Under the pieces are notes generated by a model that worked only from the letters and a program-made list of their open reading frames with translations, had not been told where the DNA came from and did not search any database. DNA of 64,000 bases, taken from Quillaja saponaria. Taxonomy: Eukaryota > Streptophyta > Magnoliopsida > Fabales > Quillajaceae. The stretch lies in the NCBI GenBank assembly GCA_029379385.1, contig CM055611.1:5766001-5830000 (forward strand). Direction: 5' to 3'. The position numbers were made by a program, and so were the translations under genes. Positions 34,266 through 46,440 of the stretch are shown one piece after another. Numbering within the stretch: position 1 is the stretch's first letter; each line of letters starts with the position of its first letter.

Positions 34266-36905
34266 TTAGACCTACTAGAGGTGTAAGTTACCAATGTCCA
34301 CTCTTTCAAGTGGAAAAAAAATCATTTACTTGTTAAAACTAATTAATCATTAAATGATGTTTTAGTATTTTAAATATAAGACATATTTAGTATTGAATAA
34401 TATTGTCTCTATCTTCATTATGATTGACTATTTCTCTTTCCTAAAACTAGAGTTTTTTTTGTTTAAATTTTATGAAATTTCCCCTTTCATGGACAATATA
34501 ACTCTGTTTTCACACATCTTGAATATTTTGCTTTCAATTCTCTTGTTTTTCTTGATGTAGTTTAAATTTAAAACTTTTGGATAATGTAGGGAGACCAAAA
34601 TAGCATATGTGTGTGCCAAAACTGCATCAACTAGAAACTAGTGTGTTAGCAAGGCTTCACCGTACCAATTTCACCAACCCAACTAAGCAAAAGCTTCCTT
34701 TATTCATATACGTACTTTCATGGGGGAGCATGTTGCATATCTTCACCTTCTGATCCCATGCACCATAATAGCATCAAACTACAACAATGTTAGCCTTACA
34801 TCCACTTCCAGCTTCAAACGAGGACTCTTGGGCTTCACTTCTTTGGATTGCCTCGCATACTATGGGAAATGATAGTGAAGGCCATGAAGAGCTAGTAGCT
34901 TAAGGATTATTTTGACTTTAAGAAAATGTTTGCTAGTATTGGTGTCCAAGAGACAAAAAATGGTTGGTTGTAATGACGCTTTATATATATTTAATAATGT
35001 AATAATATTAATTAGATTTAGTATAACCACGCTTAAAACACCTAGAATAATAACCGTAACAAGAATAATACATCGGTGCTTATCAGATATGTAAGGAAGC
35101 ATTTGAAGGTATATGAATATCAGATAAAGAATTCGTCATCCTCAGTAAAGATGATGAATATCCCATGGCCTTTTGAGACAATTATGTCTTGTTCCAGAAA
35201 TCTTTGCAAAGTGAAAGAGACTAACAAAAGTATTTTCTTGAATTTCTTTGAGGAACAAAACATAAAATTAGTTTCAAGTACTAATGAATTTAGACAAAAT
35301 TAAGGTTCACACTAGAATTCATGCTCATATGTCTAACTCGAAATATGTTTGATGAAATGATTGAATTACATGGTAAACAATTACTAAAAGGTTTGATCAA
35401 TGATTTTAATTTCGTTTATACTTGGGTGATCAAGATACATTGATAGATGTCAATCTTGATCTATAAAATGTAAGTTGGTTGGTTTGACAAAACCAAAGTT
35501 AAATTAAAAGTGTTTTATTTTAACTGTAGTTCTTAGGAAGTATCTAATTACATTTATTGCCAACGTACAAGAGAACCAATGGGTTATACACTTTAATTGA
35601 CTTAGGTTAAGAACCTAGAAGGATTAATGGAGACTTGGAATTAATAGTTAAGTTCCAAGCACATAAGGGTAAAAAGATAATTTTTACGTATACATATATG
35701 ACAAGATTTGTTTTCTTGAAGGTCAAAAAAGGCCTAGTGTGAATCCTAGTTGGATTTAGTTCACTAGGAGTCTAAAAGGCCCATTATTAATCATAATACG
35801 ATTGGATTACTAAATGAGTTTTGTGCCTTGGGCTTTGGGTTTTAGGCTTAATTAGAATCCAACACATGGATGAATTAAGCCCTAAGCTTAGTCGGCCTTA
35901 TAGATGTATAAGATTAGGAGGTTCAGCCTACATACTAATTAGACAAGTGACATAGTATGAATTTAGGCTAAGAGAGAAAAAGAGCAAGGAGGAGTTCTTG
36001 TCAAAAACCCTCCTCCTAGCCATGTGCCTAACCTTGAAATAAAGGAGTTCTTGCTTCAATAACACTCCTTCCATTGATGATTTTATCAAGTGGAAGCTTC
36101 TCACGTATCCTAGCAGTGGAAATCAAATCCTTCAACCATTTTTGAAAAGGTAATCTTTTCTTAAAGGTTTTCAAATTGGTCAATTGTGTGAACTATATCT
36201 TTACAGGCTATCTGATTGAATAACGTGCTAATCATTGATCTCTTTTGTGTATTTGATTGGGAGTATCGAGTTTTTCGATTGGTGAAGGAACTCCAATCAT
36301 CACTGCTAAACAATCAAACTAGCTGCATCTTGAAAGCTTCAAAAAGTTAGTTTTAATCTTTAGCTTTCGTATCATAATTATTTGAATAGCTTATGTTCTT
36401 AGTTTGAAAATTTTTAATTATCCCTTGAGTGTGCATAGAATGCATGATCCCAAATTTTCAACAGCGTTCTTGGCAAGTGATAATGTTGTTGCTAATATTG
36501 CACACCACAAGGCCTTACTGGTTGCAAACTATAAGCTTTGAGCTAACACCAAGTCATCTAACAAATTTTGGTGCACACACCTACTATTTTGGTCTCCAAG
36601 CACTATCCAAAGTTTTTAATTTAAACTACTTCAAGAAAAAACAAGAGAGTTAGAAGCAAAATATTCAAAATGTGTGAAAATAGAGTTATATTGGCCATGA
36701 AAGGAGAAATTTCAATAAAAAAAAAATCTTGTTTTACTGCGAGAGAAATAATCAATCATTAATAAAGAGAGACATTATTCAACATTAAATGTGTCTTATA
36801 ATTAAAATATTAAAATACCCTTTAATGATTAATAAGTTTTAACAATTAATGATGATTTTTTACCTACTTGAAAAAATGAACAATTGATAACTTACATCTA
36901 CATTG
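34266..36905. mobile_element. Large terminal-inverted-repeat element (probable non-autonomous MULE)
   Basis: The left arm (about 34270-34670) and the right arm (about 36530-36905, inverted) match over nearly 400 bp. Shared words include TAAACTAATTAATCATTAAA-like text, CCTTTCATGG.CAATATAACT and GAGACCAAAATAG. The interior is about 1.9 kb. No transposase is present. A long TIR points to Mutator-like origin, but I did not find a clean 9-bp target duplication, so the class is inference. Confidence 0.7.
35471..36467 (+). repeat. Probable copia LTR (solo or remnant) inside the TIR element
   Basis: The stretch starts TGTAAGTTGG and ends AAATTTTCAACA. It contains a GAGAGAAAAAGAGCAAGG leader-like segment, a CTTGAAATAAAG polyadenylation-like site and a long transcript-like 3' part, as in plant copia LTRs. 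No protein region adjoins it, and no target duplication was found, so borders are uncertain. Confidence 0.4.
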
Positions 36906-36922
36906 GTGTATGTTAGTTCTCC

Positions 36923-36925
<3 letters not shown>

Positions 36926-36971
<46 letters not shown>
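36926..36971. repeat. TA dinucleotide microsatellite
   Basis: An uninterrupted run of about 23 TA units directly outside the right arm of the inverted-repeat element. Confidence 0.95.
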
Positions 36972-36974
<3 letters not shown>

Positions 36975-37430
36975 CAATAGGATGTTGGGTCTATTAGATG
37001 ATACAAATAATGAGAACCACGAGAGGTTATGTCTTGATTAGGTATTAGGATTTTATCTTTGCAATTTGTTTAACATTAAAACAATAAGTTTTGTTATTGC
37101 CTTTATGTATTTTCAATAATTAGGCAATAAGTTAATTTTTCAATTTATCTTGTACTAATATTGGGTTTGTATTTGAATAAATGTACTTTGTAGTTATGTT
37201 TTCAATGTTTTATATAAGTTTTTGAGTTTTGTGAAGTATTTGTAATGATTTTGAGGGTTTGGGGATTAGGATGAATGTTGTTGAGGGTACTTTGGTATGA
37301 TTTGACAATGTGTTTAACATGTTTTGTTCTAAAATGAGGGGAAAGAAAAGAAAATTAAAAACAGAATTGCATTGCCAAAAATCTCCTGTATGGTGAGAAA
37401 GCAAAGGAAATCAAAAAATGTCCCAGAATA
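36972..37430. other. Intergenic stretch, nothing recognised
   Basis: T- and G-rich DNA with no coding frame that I can support. Confidence 0.4.
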
Positions 37431-37439
37431 AGGAGGGAT

Positions 37440-37800
37440 GGGCTTGGAACTAGTGAGGGACTGCATACTATAATCCTAGTATGGCGAGGGAATTGTGAGG
37501 GCTACAAAGTTGAAAACTTAGGAGTGCGAAGGAATAGAGAGGAATTAACGAAGGTTTGGCGAGAGACTTCACGAGAAAAAAGATGAGGGATTTGCATTGA
37601 TTTTATTCTTTGTTGTTGGCGATAGACTAAAGAAAAGGGAAACCCCTCTAATTTGGCGAAGGAATGGCAAGGAACTTGACAAGGGAATGACATGTAATTT
37701 ATCAATCCCACCCCATTTAGTGACATGATTTTGATAAGGGAGCCATGTTCTCGCTAAATTCTCATAATGTCTTTTTCCAAACTGTGATTTTCTTGTAGTG
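37440..37800. mobile_element. CACTA transposon end
   Basis: Ends GATTTTCTTGTAGTG at 37800, complement CACTACAAGAAAATC, a common CACTA terminus. The 350 bp before it carry recurrent GGCGA.GGAA and GCGAGGGA words that act as candidate subterminal repeats. The other end was not located. Confidence 0.55.
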
Positions 37801-37973
37801 TTTGTTAAAATTAATGAATAATTTTTGGTGGCTAATCTCACATAACCAAGAAAGATTAGTGACGACTCCAAAATTATATGATACTATATTTTGATTGATA
37901 ACGATGAAAAAAATGTTATATATAAAAAAAATATAATAATACCATTTTTCTTCAGGCAAGCCCTCACCTCCTC

Positions 37974-37987
37974 GGGGGGGGGGGGGG
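37974..37987. repeat. Run of 14 G
   Basis: A pure G tract in otherwise AT-rich DNA, directly left of the inverted-repeat element starting near 37990. Confidence 0.95.
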
Positions 37988-37989
37988 TT

Positions 37990-38903
37990 TACAGGACTTT
38001 TGGACAGAAGGGTCCAAGTCTCAAAATTTTTGTACAAAATGATAAATTTATTACTTTAATAGCCAAAATGGGGTAAATGTTGAAACCGCATTTTCAAAAC
38101 ACTGTTTCTGGGTTTGACCTGACATGCCATGTCACCTACGGACCCCACAGTATACACCTCATTAGAGTGCGCGTGAAAAAAGAAGAAGTTGAAACCGGTT
38201 TTTGAAAAGCCGGTTTCAACAAAAATTAGTCCCCCACAGGTGGACCAGCAGGGGACAAAATTTTGATGGGAACAGTGTGCTATTTCCTCCTCCAAAAGCA
38301 GAAAAGCTTATAGCCTAGGGTAAATCCAAAAGCAGAAAAGATTTTCCATTTAAACACTGCTCCGCATGCTTTTGGTTGACTGATACTTATATTGCTGCTA
38401 ATTCCTTAAACCTGTAAACAGCCCAGCAGAACTTATGAACTATAGAACATCAAGCAATTGGTTTTTCTTGTCAGCCGTCTTTCCTGAAATCTCTTCTTTG
38501 TTTGGAATATTAAGTATTTTTAGTATAATTATTTATGCCCACATTTTATTTTTTGAAAAAAAGGAAAAGAGTAAAATCTGATGAACCATCTGTTTTATAT
38601 AATACAATAAATCTTCTGGCGACCTTATGGTTGAAATTTTGTCCCCTGCGGGCCCACCTGGGGGGACAAAATTTTGTTGAAACCGGCTTTTCAAAAGCCG
38701 ATTTCAACATTTTTTTTTTCACACACATCCCTGTGAGTTGTGTGCTGTGAGTTCCGTGGATGACAAGGCATGCCAAGTCGGACCCAAAAATCGTGTTTTA
38801 AAAATGCGGTTTTAGCATTTACCCCATTTTGATTATTAAAGTAATAAATTTACTATTTTGTACAAAAATTTTAAGACTTAAACCCTTCTATCCAAAAATC
38901 CGG
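37990..38903. mobile_element. Inverted-repeat element with nested hairpins
   Basis: About 290 bp at the left (from AGGACTTTTGGACAGAAGGG) and the inverted right end (CCGGATTTTTGGATAGAAGGG) match closely. Shared words include TTTTTGTACAAAAT and AAATTTATTACTTTAATA. Within each arm lies a second perfect or near-perfect palindrome: TTGAAACCGG with CCGGTTTCAA at 38187-38220, and its partner at 38676-38708. No coding sequence. The class is probably Mutator-like, but no target duplication was verified. Confidence 0.75.
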
Positions 38904-39430
38904 AATTTACGTTGTGATAGATAGGAAATTACATATTTTTTTGTTTCTATTTGCGACAGTAATTCTGCCGCTATTGATACTTATATTGCTATTGTTGATA
39001 ATAGTTATCAGTGACAGGTCTTTGGGAACAGTACTTTGTTGTCACTGATATAGTCTTTTCTTGGAATAAGTACATCTTGATGTTTAAAAGACTGAATATA
39101 AACAAGAGCAAGCCAGAACCCTCATAAGAACATCAATGCAAAATATAAAAAATAAAAAGGGAATATAAACTAAGAAAATAGTAGGTGACCACATATTTGG
39201 ATGGTCCACCGGATTAGATCATTCTAAGATGGCATTTTACTATTTTTATTTTAGAAAAGAAAATCTATTTTGTCATTATTGGTGGTGAACCTTAGACCTC
39301 TGAGTTTGTGCTAAGCTTATAATTGAAACTAAATTCTCTTAAATAAATATAGTAAATTATACCAATTTATCAAAAATATAATAATTAAATGTCTTACTAT
39401 TTATATTATATATTAAAAAAATAAGACTTC
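38904..39430. other. Intergenic stretch with CACTA-like words
   Basis: The region 38930-39060 has words such as GCGACAG, GTTATCAGTGACAGG and GTCACTGATA, similar to the CACTA subterminal region at 18930-19100. No terminus is visible, so this is only a possible CACTA remnant. Confidence 0.35.
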
Positions 39431-39790
39431 ATTACACTGTTAGTCCCTATTGTTTGATCTATGATTTAGTTTTATCCCTATACTTAAAAAAAAGTTAAAA
39501 TATTATACTTATAGTTTCAAAAATAATGTAATGTGATCCCTATTGCTATCATCCGTCAGATCTAACTAATTGGCAATATGTGACGTGACAAACAGTATCT
39601 TACATGGCAAACAGTTTTGTACCTATTTGACATATTACCTTTTGTTAAGTTAAATTTGACCAAAAAAAAAATAGTAGGGATCACATTGTATAGTTTTCAA
39701 AACTCTGAGGATGACAGTTGAACTATTTGAAATATAGGAACAAAACTAAATTTTTGATCAAATTATAAGGACTAAAATTGTAAGTTAGCC
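39431..39790. mobile_element. MITE, first of two sister copies
   Basis: The left end ATTACACTGTTAGTCC and the inverted right end GGCTAACTTACAATTTTAGTCC form the start of a long TIR. It continues through TTTGATC and AGTTTTAT.CCTATA to TAATGTGATCCCTA on both arms. No coding sequence. Confidence 0.7.
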
Positions 39791-39950
39791 TAAATAAAAT
39801 GAAGTTAAATTTTCTTGTAAAGATATCAATACATTATGTTAGTCTTAATTTTTATTTTATTTTTTTAACTTTTAATATATTTCTCTAATAGGTATTTCCC
39901 ATATACATAAGTAAAATTGAACTTCTTTAAGTAATTTTTCAAAGAGAAAA

Positions 39951-40314
39951 AATTACACTTTTAGTCCTTATAATTTAATCGAGAATTTAATTTCATCCCT
40001 ATATTTTAGAATTAAAATGTTATCCTTATAGTTTTAAAAACCATGCAATATAGTTTCTATTGTCACTTTCCGTTAGATTTAACTTAATGAGAAGTAAATA
40101 GGGTGACGTGTCAAACAAGTATCATGACTGACACGTAGATAAGTCACATAGTGCATTGTTTGCCACATCACTTCTAGTTTAGCTAGATCTGATGAAAAGT
40201 GATAACAAAGACCACATTGCATGATTTTCAAAAATATATGAATGGCATTTTGACTTTTTGAAATATAAAGACCACTAAATTCTCAATCAAATTATATGGG
40301 TTAAAAGTGTAATT
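39951..40314. mobile_element. MITE, second sister copy
   Basis: Both ends read AATTACACTTTTA in opposite orientation. The arms share CTATATTTTAGAATTAAAATG-like and GTTTTAAAAACCATGCAATA-like text with the copy at 39431-39790, and a direct comparison shows one family. The centre holds TGACGTGTCA and TGACACGTAG. Confidence 0.75.
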
Positions 40315-40498
40315 AAGCCAAAAATTTATATAGCTTCTCCTTTTTTCTTTTTTCTTTTTTTGACCGTTGAACTCTGGTTTGATTTGTTGAACCTCTAATT
40401 CTTAATTCACTCTCTTCCGAGTTCCACTAGTTGACGTCAAGACCCATTTTCAAAATATTACCACTTATTACAATTTGTTATGTATCTAAAAAATAAAT

Positions 40499-42734
40499 TC
40501 TTGATTTTACGTAGAAACATGTAATTTAAAGTACTAGAAAAAAAAAATCTATCATTATGATAATTATTTATTGTCATATTATCTCATAACAAAACAAGAA
40601 CTTCATTCAGACCAGTAAGAAACTAAATTTCAATTTGTAAGCTAGGAGGGAAGCAAGGAAAGGTAAAGAGAAATAAAGTATGGATTTTCCTTCCCTTCAC
40701 TTCCCTTTCTCTACTCTTCTTCCTCCTACTTTTCTCATACCATATCAACAGAGTCTCTTCAAAAGAGGCTAGCTGAGTACGTAGTAAAAAAAAAAATTAC
40801 TCTCTTTATTCAATTTCTTGAGTTTGAATATTTTCAAAAATCATAAAAAATATCCATTAACTTCTAATCTCAAATAAAATAAATTAATTAATATATACAT
40901 AAACTAGCCCTCAATCACGTTTTATTTACTAAGTCCCACTAATAAAAACGCATCATTTCATGTTTTATTTACTAAGTCCAGTCACGTGTAGTCATTATTA
41001 ACTCATCGGAAAAAAAAAAAGTCAACTATTAATGCGACGGAGACCTCTGTCTGAAATAGCATGTCAACTTTGTTATTTTTTAATAATTTTTTTTTACAAT
41101 TTTATATTACTTTAATATCCTGTAATAGATAATTTATTATTTTTAATTTCAAAACTCACGTTTTTAACACTTTATCAAATATTTTATATATATTAATTTA
41201 AAAAACTCTAATAAAAACACACTCCAGTCTTATTTACTTATTCAGTCATGTAATTAATTTGTTATAAATAAATTTTTTATCCAACAGAGTCCCTCTTTCT
41301 CTCCAGTCTTCCCACAAAACTTACAGTCCGACACCCAAATCGACTAGGGCACCCACACCGAAAGTAGAACCAGCATCGACTTGAAGCAATTGAAAGGGGA
41401 TTTGCAAAATTTAAGTTTCACATCATGAGATGTTATGAGTGAAATAAATTATTGATTGATTTTGGAATATGGATCAATTTGCAGAAGAAAGAAATAGCCT
41501 ATCCTCTAATACAACAAATTTACACCAGAAACGATGTCGTTGAATTGGGATAAGTAGAATATTTTGGACAACTAGCAATAATAAACTAGTGTGAAATCAA
41601 AATAAAATAAATTATTTATCTTAAAATTGAAGACTTCATGACAATTTTACTAACTAATTTAAGTTTGCACGCAGTTTACATAATTAATGATGTCGTTGAA
41701 TAGTGCTATTAATTATTTGAAAGAAATAATGATCAAGACATTTTAATGGTTATACTATGAGATTTTTAAGCTAAAGATCACATCTTTGAATTTTATTGTG
41801 ATAACAAAATGTTGAGAATTTTACTTTTTTTTTTCTTTTTAACAAAATGAAATAGTAAGTAAATTATACTTTCTTTCTGTTCCAAAAAATTATTATTTCT
41901 GGGCCACATTCACCACTTATATTTAAAAATCCTACAACATTTATGTTGAGAATGAAACTTAAGATCCATTTAGAGCACGTACTTAAAAACAAATGTAAAG
42001 ATTTTTAAAATAAGATAAAATACATCATATGTATTATTTATTAATGTAAAGAGCGTGCCTAAAAAATTAAAAGAATTAGAATATACTTTTATTTGTTTTA
42101 GGCTGCCACCTAAGTATTTAATTAAACTTTTCAGTATGAAAGAAATTGAAATAACTATTCAATATTCATACTAACATACACTAATTTTAATATAAAAGAA
42201 GGAGTTAAACAAGAAAAAAAAAAAAAAAACTCATGATTTTAGTAGATACATGTAATTTAAAATACTAGGAAAAAGAATCCTAACATTATGATAATTATTT
42301 CTTGTCATATTAATCTCATAACAAAACAAGAACTCATTCAGATCAGTTAGAACTAATTTCAATTTGTATGGTAGGAGGGAAGCAAGGAAAGGTGAAGAGA
42401 AATAAAGTATGAATTTTCCTTTCCTTTCTCTTCTCTTTCTTCCTCCTACTTTTCTCATATCAAATTAACACAAAGTCTTGTAAATACATATTGGTTCGAG
42501 ATAAAAATAAAATAAAATAAAATAAAATAAAAAAATAAAAACCACAAACAAACAAGGTTACCTCTATAGACTTAATTAGCCAAACTGGCAGCGTGTCCAC
42601 CTAAAAAAGAAAATTATTGATGATACAAAGTCAAAAAGTCGTTATTAACCTTCACCTTTCTTATTTACTTACTCAGTCACGTGATTTGTTTCAAATACAT
42701 TTTTATCCAAAATAAAACCTTTTTTGTTTTCTCT
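40499..42734. repeat. Diverged direct duplication about 1.7 kb apart
   Basis: Segment A (40499-40760) and segment B (42231-42480) share long identical words, for example GTAGGAGGGAAGCAAGGAAA-like and TTCTTCCTCCTACTTTTCTC. A second pair (41226-41285 and 42655-42710) keeps the same order, so one block of about 1.7 kb was duplicated and then diverged. No gene is recognised in either copy. An AAATA microsatellite lies at about 42504-42535. Confidence 0.75.
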
Positions 42735-43070
42735 CATTACAAGAAACTATAGTATTTACGATAAAAGTAACACAGATAATAATTATGTGTCTATTAATTT
42801 TTTTTATCTAAGTTTGAATAATTCAAACACAAATATATATTGGTTAAAAAAATTTGATCAAAGACGCTAATATTATTTAACAGATTTGGATAATAGTTTA
42901 AATTTTAGCCCCATTTTTTTCAATTTTATCTATATTTGCATAGTTCTTTTTACTGCATTTACGGCACAAATATAAAATATAATTTTATAAATATTTAAAT
43001 ATATGTATCTGTCACTTAATATATTTACGTCTGTAGTGCCGTCGTAGATATTTTTTTCAAATTAAATCTA

Positions 43071-45600
43071 TGGCTTGCGAATTTCCCTTCTTTTTTTCTC
43101 CATTTCTAAAAATCATGCCTAGCTAGCTCCATCTCCCTTTTAAAATTTTGTTAAGAGATGAAATGAAAAGTTCCATTTACACATACATTTAACATGTAAG
43201 TAAGGATATGTTGAAGAAAAACAAACATAATTGGTCCTAATACTTTTCAAAATTTAAGGATGAAAAATTTCTTGTACATTAAGGATGCGTCTATAAAATT
43301 AAATTTCAAATTAAAAATTGGACGAATTCAACTCTAATATTTTAATTTGACATACAATTATAATAAAATTTGATAAACAACTATAAAACCTCATCTCCAA
43401 TTGTTATGTACCTGTCAACCTACGGTGGCATATCAAGTTAAATCGTCTAGCACCACTTAGTTTCTTCAATTGCCGTTAATTGCCACCCGTTACTGAACAT
43501 TGAATTCGACGACCACAATCATCATGACATGTCGAAAATGACAATCACCACATTTAAGACGCGTCTAAAATGATGCTCATTTTCACCGAAATTCATTGGA
43601 ATAGGAGACGATGATAACCTTCACCGAGATTTACTGAAGACGATGGCTAAGTAATTTTGATTATAATTTTTATGTGATCTAAACTATGAAAAGTAAAAAG
43701 AATTTTAAATTTTAAATTCTAGTAAACCAAATGAAACAAAATATAGATATGTGAACAACAAACCAAATTCTCGAAGTTTTTTTTTTGTTTTGGAAAAGAA
43801 GAAGGGAAAAAAAAAAAAAAAACCTCTTCTCATTCCTCTTGGTGCGTGAACATTATATAATCATCGTGAAACACATTTTCTTGTCCTTTTTTCTTTTATG
43901 AAGAAGAAGACTATGAACTTATCGAAGGAGAATGTGCTTATGCATTCAATGTCAGTCTAGAAACTTCCAAATTCAATATAAGATGGACACGCGTTTATAA
44001 TTAAATTGCATTAGATAACCCATAACTCATTGACCTGAAAATTACACATAAATATGGAATAATCATCAGCTCTGCCTTTTCTTCTTCTTTTTATATATAT
44101 ATACCTAGTTTTTATAATAATTTTATATTTATACTATTTTAAAAATCATAATATCCTTATGGGTCTCCTAGTTTATAATAAGGTGGCTTTTCCTGAATCA
44201 CATTCTCGACCGTAGGCTACAGACAGGTACTTGTGCAACTGTATTCTAATGTTAAGGAACTGCATCAGAAACAAATGCGGCAATTTTAATGAGAATAGGT
44301 GATGCAATTTCAATTATTCTTGACTTCTCCACATTATTTATTCTCACCACATGTGTAGGTGATGTGGTTAGGACAAGATATATAAGTGAAGTGTGACAAA
44401 TTTATTTTTCTTTCTTTACTAGTAGTTGAAAATCTTTCCAACTCAACTAATCAAATTCTACGAATTTAGCAGTGTGAGATATTACTATCTTGGTTCCATA
44501 CGTGGATAGAACATATCTCCCTTAGAGTGATTTGGATAACTAGTAAAGTAATAGTAAGTAGAAAATGAGTTGATTTTCTTCTCATTTTAGGTTATATAAA
44601 CTTATTTCAGTTTGACAACCTTAGACATGAAAAAGGTTCATGCTAGATTTTCTCCCAACATACAAGTCAAAAATGTGTTTTAAACCTTGATTTACTAGTA
44701 ACCCGATTATTTAGGGAACTTTACTCTAAAAGTATTCAGGAAAGTTTGACACATTATCATATTTGTAATTATGTCCTTAAATGTACGAGTACGTCTTTTA
44801 GCCACAACACTTGTTCAGGGCTACCAGGCATGGTATAATGGGGTTAAAAACCCACACTTTAGTATATACATAGCAAACAATCTCATGTCTATCAACATCA
44901 TGTTTTCCATAATACTACCACCACGGTTAGATCGTAAAGTTTTAATAACTTTTCCTAATTGTATTTCAACTTCAATTTTGAAAATTTTAAAATTTTCAAG
45001 AAAATTAGAATTTTACTTAATCAAGTATAAAAACCAAAACGGAAAAAGTCATTAATGAAAGTGATAATTTTTTTTTTTGGACAATCAGTGGAGTAAAATT
45101 CACTGAAATCAGTATGAAAAATCTCTAAGAGATTTGAACAATTAATTTTCCTATTTTTCACTGTTTTGGTCAATTTACTCTTGACGCACTTAACCCAAAA
45201 TCTTAAGTTTCCAAAAAGAAGTAAGGGGAATAACATCCTTTATGAGATTTTCTATTATTTCCCTTAAATTTGACCCAGATGTTCATGCTAAAACATTTAG
45301 GATTTTTCTTTTATTAGAAATATTTTGGAAACAAATTTTCTTAGTATAAAATGAGGAGTATTACATTTGGAAGAGTTAAACACATCCATCAAAAATTTTA
45401 GAATTTAAAGCATTTAAACTTTAAAATCACCGAACTAAAAAAAAAATTTAAATTAAAATAACCATTTTGTCCAACGAGGAAATTAAAATCAAATTCTACT
45501 TACATGTTTAAAATCACTGTTGAGTTATGAAAAGACCACTCTAATGAATCCCCTTTGATATTATTCAAGACTCAAGGTTTAACCTCTAATTTACTTGGAT
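43071..45600. other. Non-coding interior, nothing recognised
   Basis: Neither of the two longest open stretches (44771-45055 + and 45021-45236 -) has a recognisable domain. The DNA is AT-rich with scattered homopolymers. Confidence 0.4.
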
Positions 45601-46055
45601 TCCTTTTAAATACATTTCTTGGTTTTATAACCAAGACATGAATTTAAGACAATATGCGTTCACATGACCTCTCGTACTTCATTTGAAGCACATTAGGTCC
45701 ATTTTTATGATAGACTTAGAACTGCCCACATTAGATTTCTGACCGTTACCATGCCTTTCAGCATCTTGATTTTTTTTGATGGTAAATATGTTTTAACTTA
45801 CTCTAAAGGTCCTTGCTAAATCTACATTTGAACTAAGAAACTTAAAAGTCGCCCTCAATTTTGGACAAAACACTCATGAGGTGTTAAGAGATAGACATTT
45901 TAAGGTGGATAAAGCTTAACCTATTAAATTTCTCTCATTTTACAAAAACTTATTTTTAAGTATCAATGCTAACAACAAATGTAATAATTCAAAATAAAAG
46001 AATACAACATGCCAAAGAATCAAAGTAATTAATAACAAAAATAAACCTTATTTTT

Positions 46056-46440
46056 CATGATTCCAAGGCGCATCATTGCAAACTCTTCTTTGGGCAGAGA
46101 ATGCAACATGCCATTAGGATCTCACTTCAACCCAGGAAACCAAAACACAAGAGCATCCCAGGTTTTGAAAAGTCCATCCCCTTTGGGCAGATAAACCTTC
46201 TAAGTCAGGAATGCAATATGTTAATCAAAATGGGTACTAGATGATCAAGAATAAGAATTTATTTTACATGAATCCAAAGTGCATCATTACAAACTCCCAT
46301 TTAGGGCAGAGAATGAAAAATACTATTAGGATCTCATGATCAATCCACGAAACCAAAATTAGAGCATCCTAGCTTTCGAAAAATCTATCCCGTTTGGGCA
46401 AATAAACTTTTTAGGCCGGTATATCCCAAACCATATGTTT
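46056..46440. repeat. Tandem duplication, about 203-bp unit
   Basis: The phrases ATCATTGCAAACTC, GGGCAGAGAATG, AGGATCTCA, AAACCAAAA and CCCTTTGGGCAGATAAAC appear in that order and again about 203 bp later with substitutions. The unit lies inside the interior of the minus-strand LTR element. Confidence 0.75.

Noticed and set aside
38056..38776. Paired open stretches with similar peptides (FSKTGFN and FSKADFN)
   Set aside because: They are mirror translations of the two arms of the inverted-repeat element, not genes.
40499..42734. LTR pair of a short LTR retrotransposon
   Set aside because: No primer-binding site, polypurine tract or TG...CA ends were found around the two blocks, so a plain duplication is preferred.
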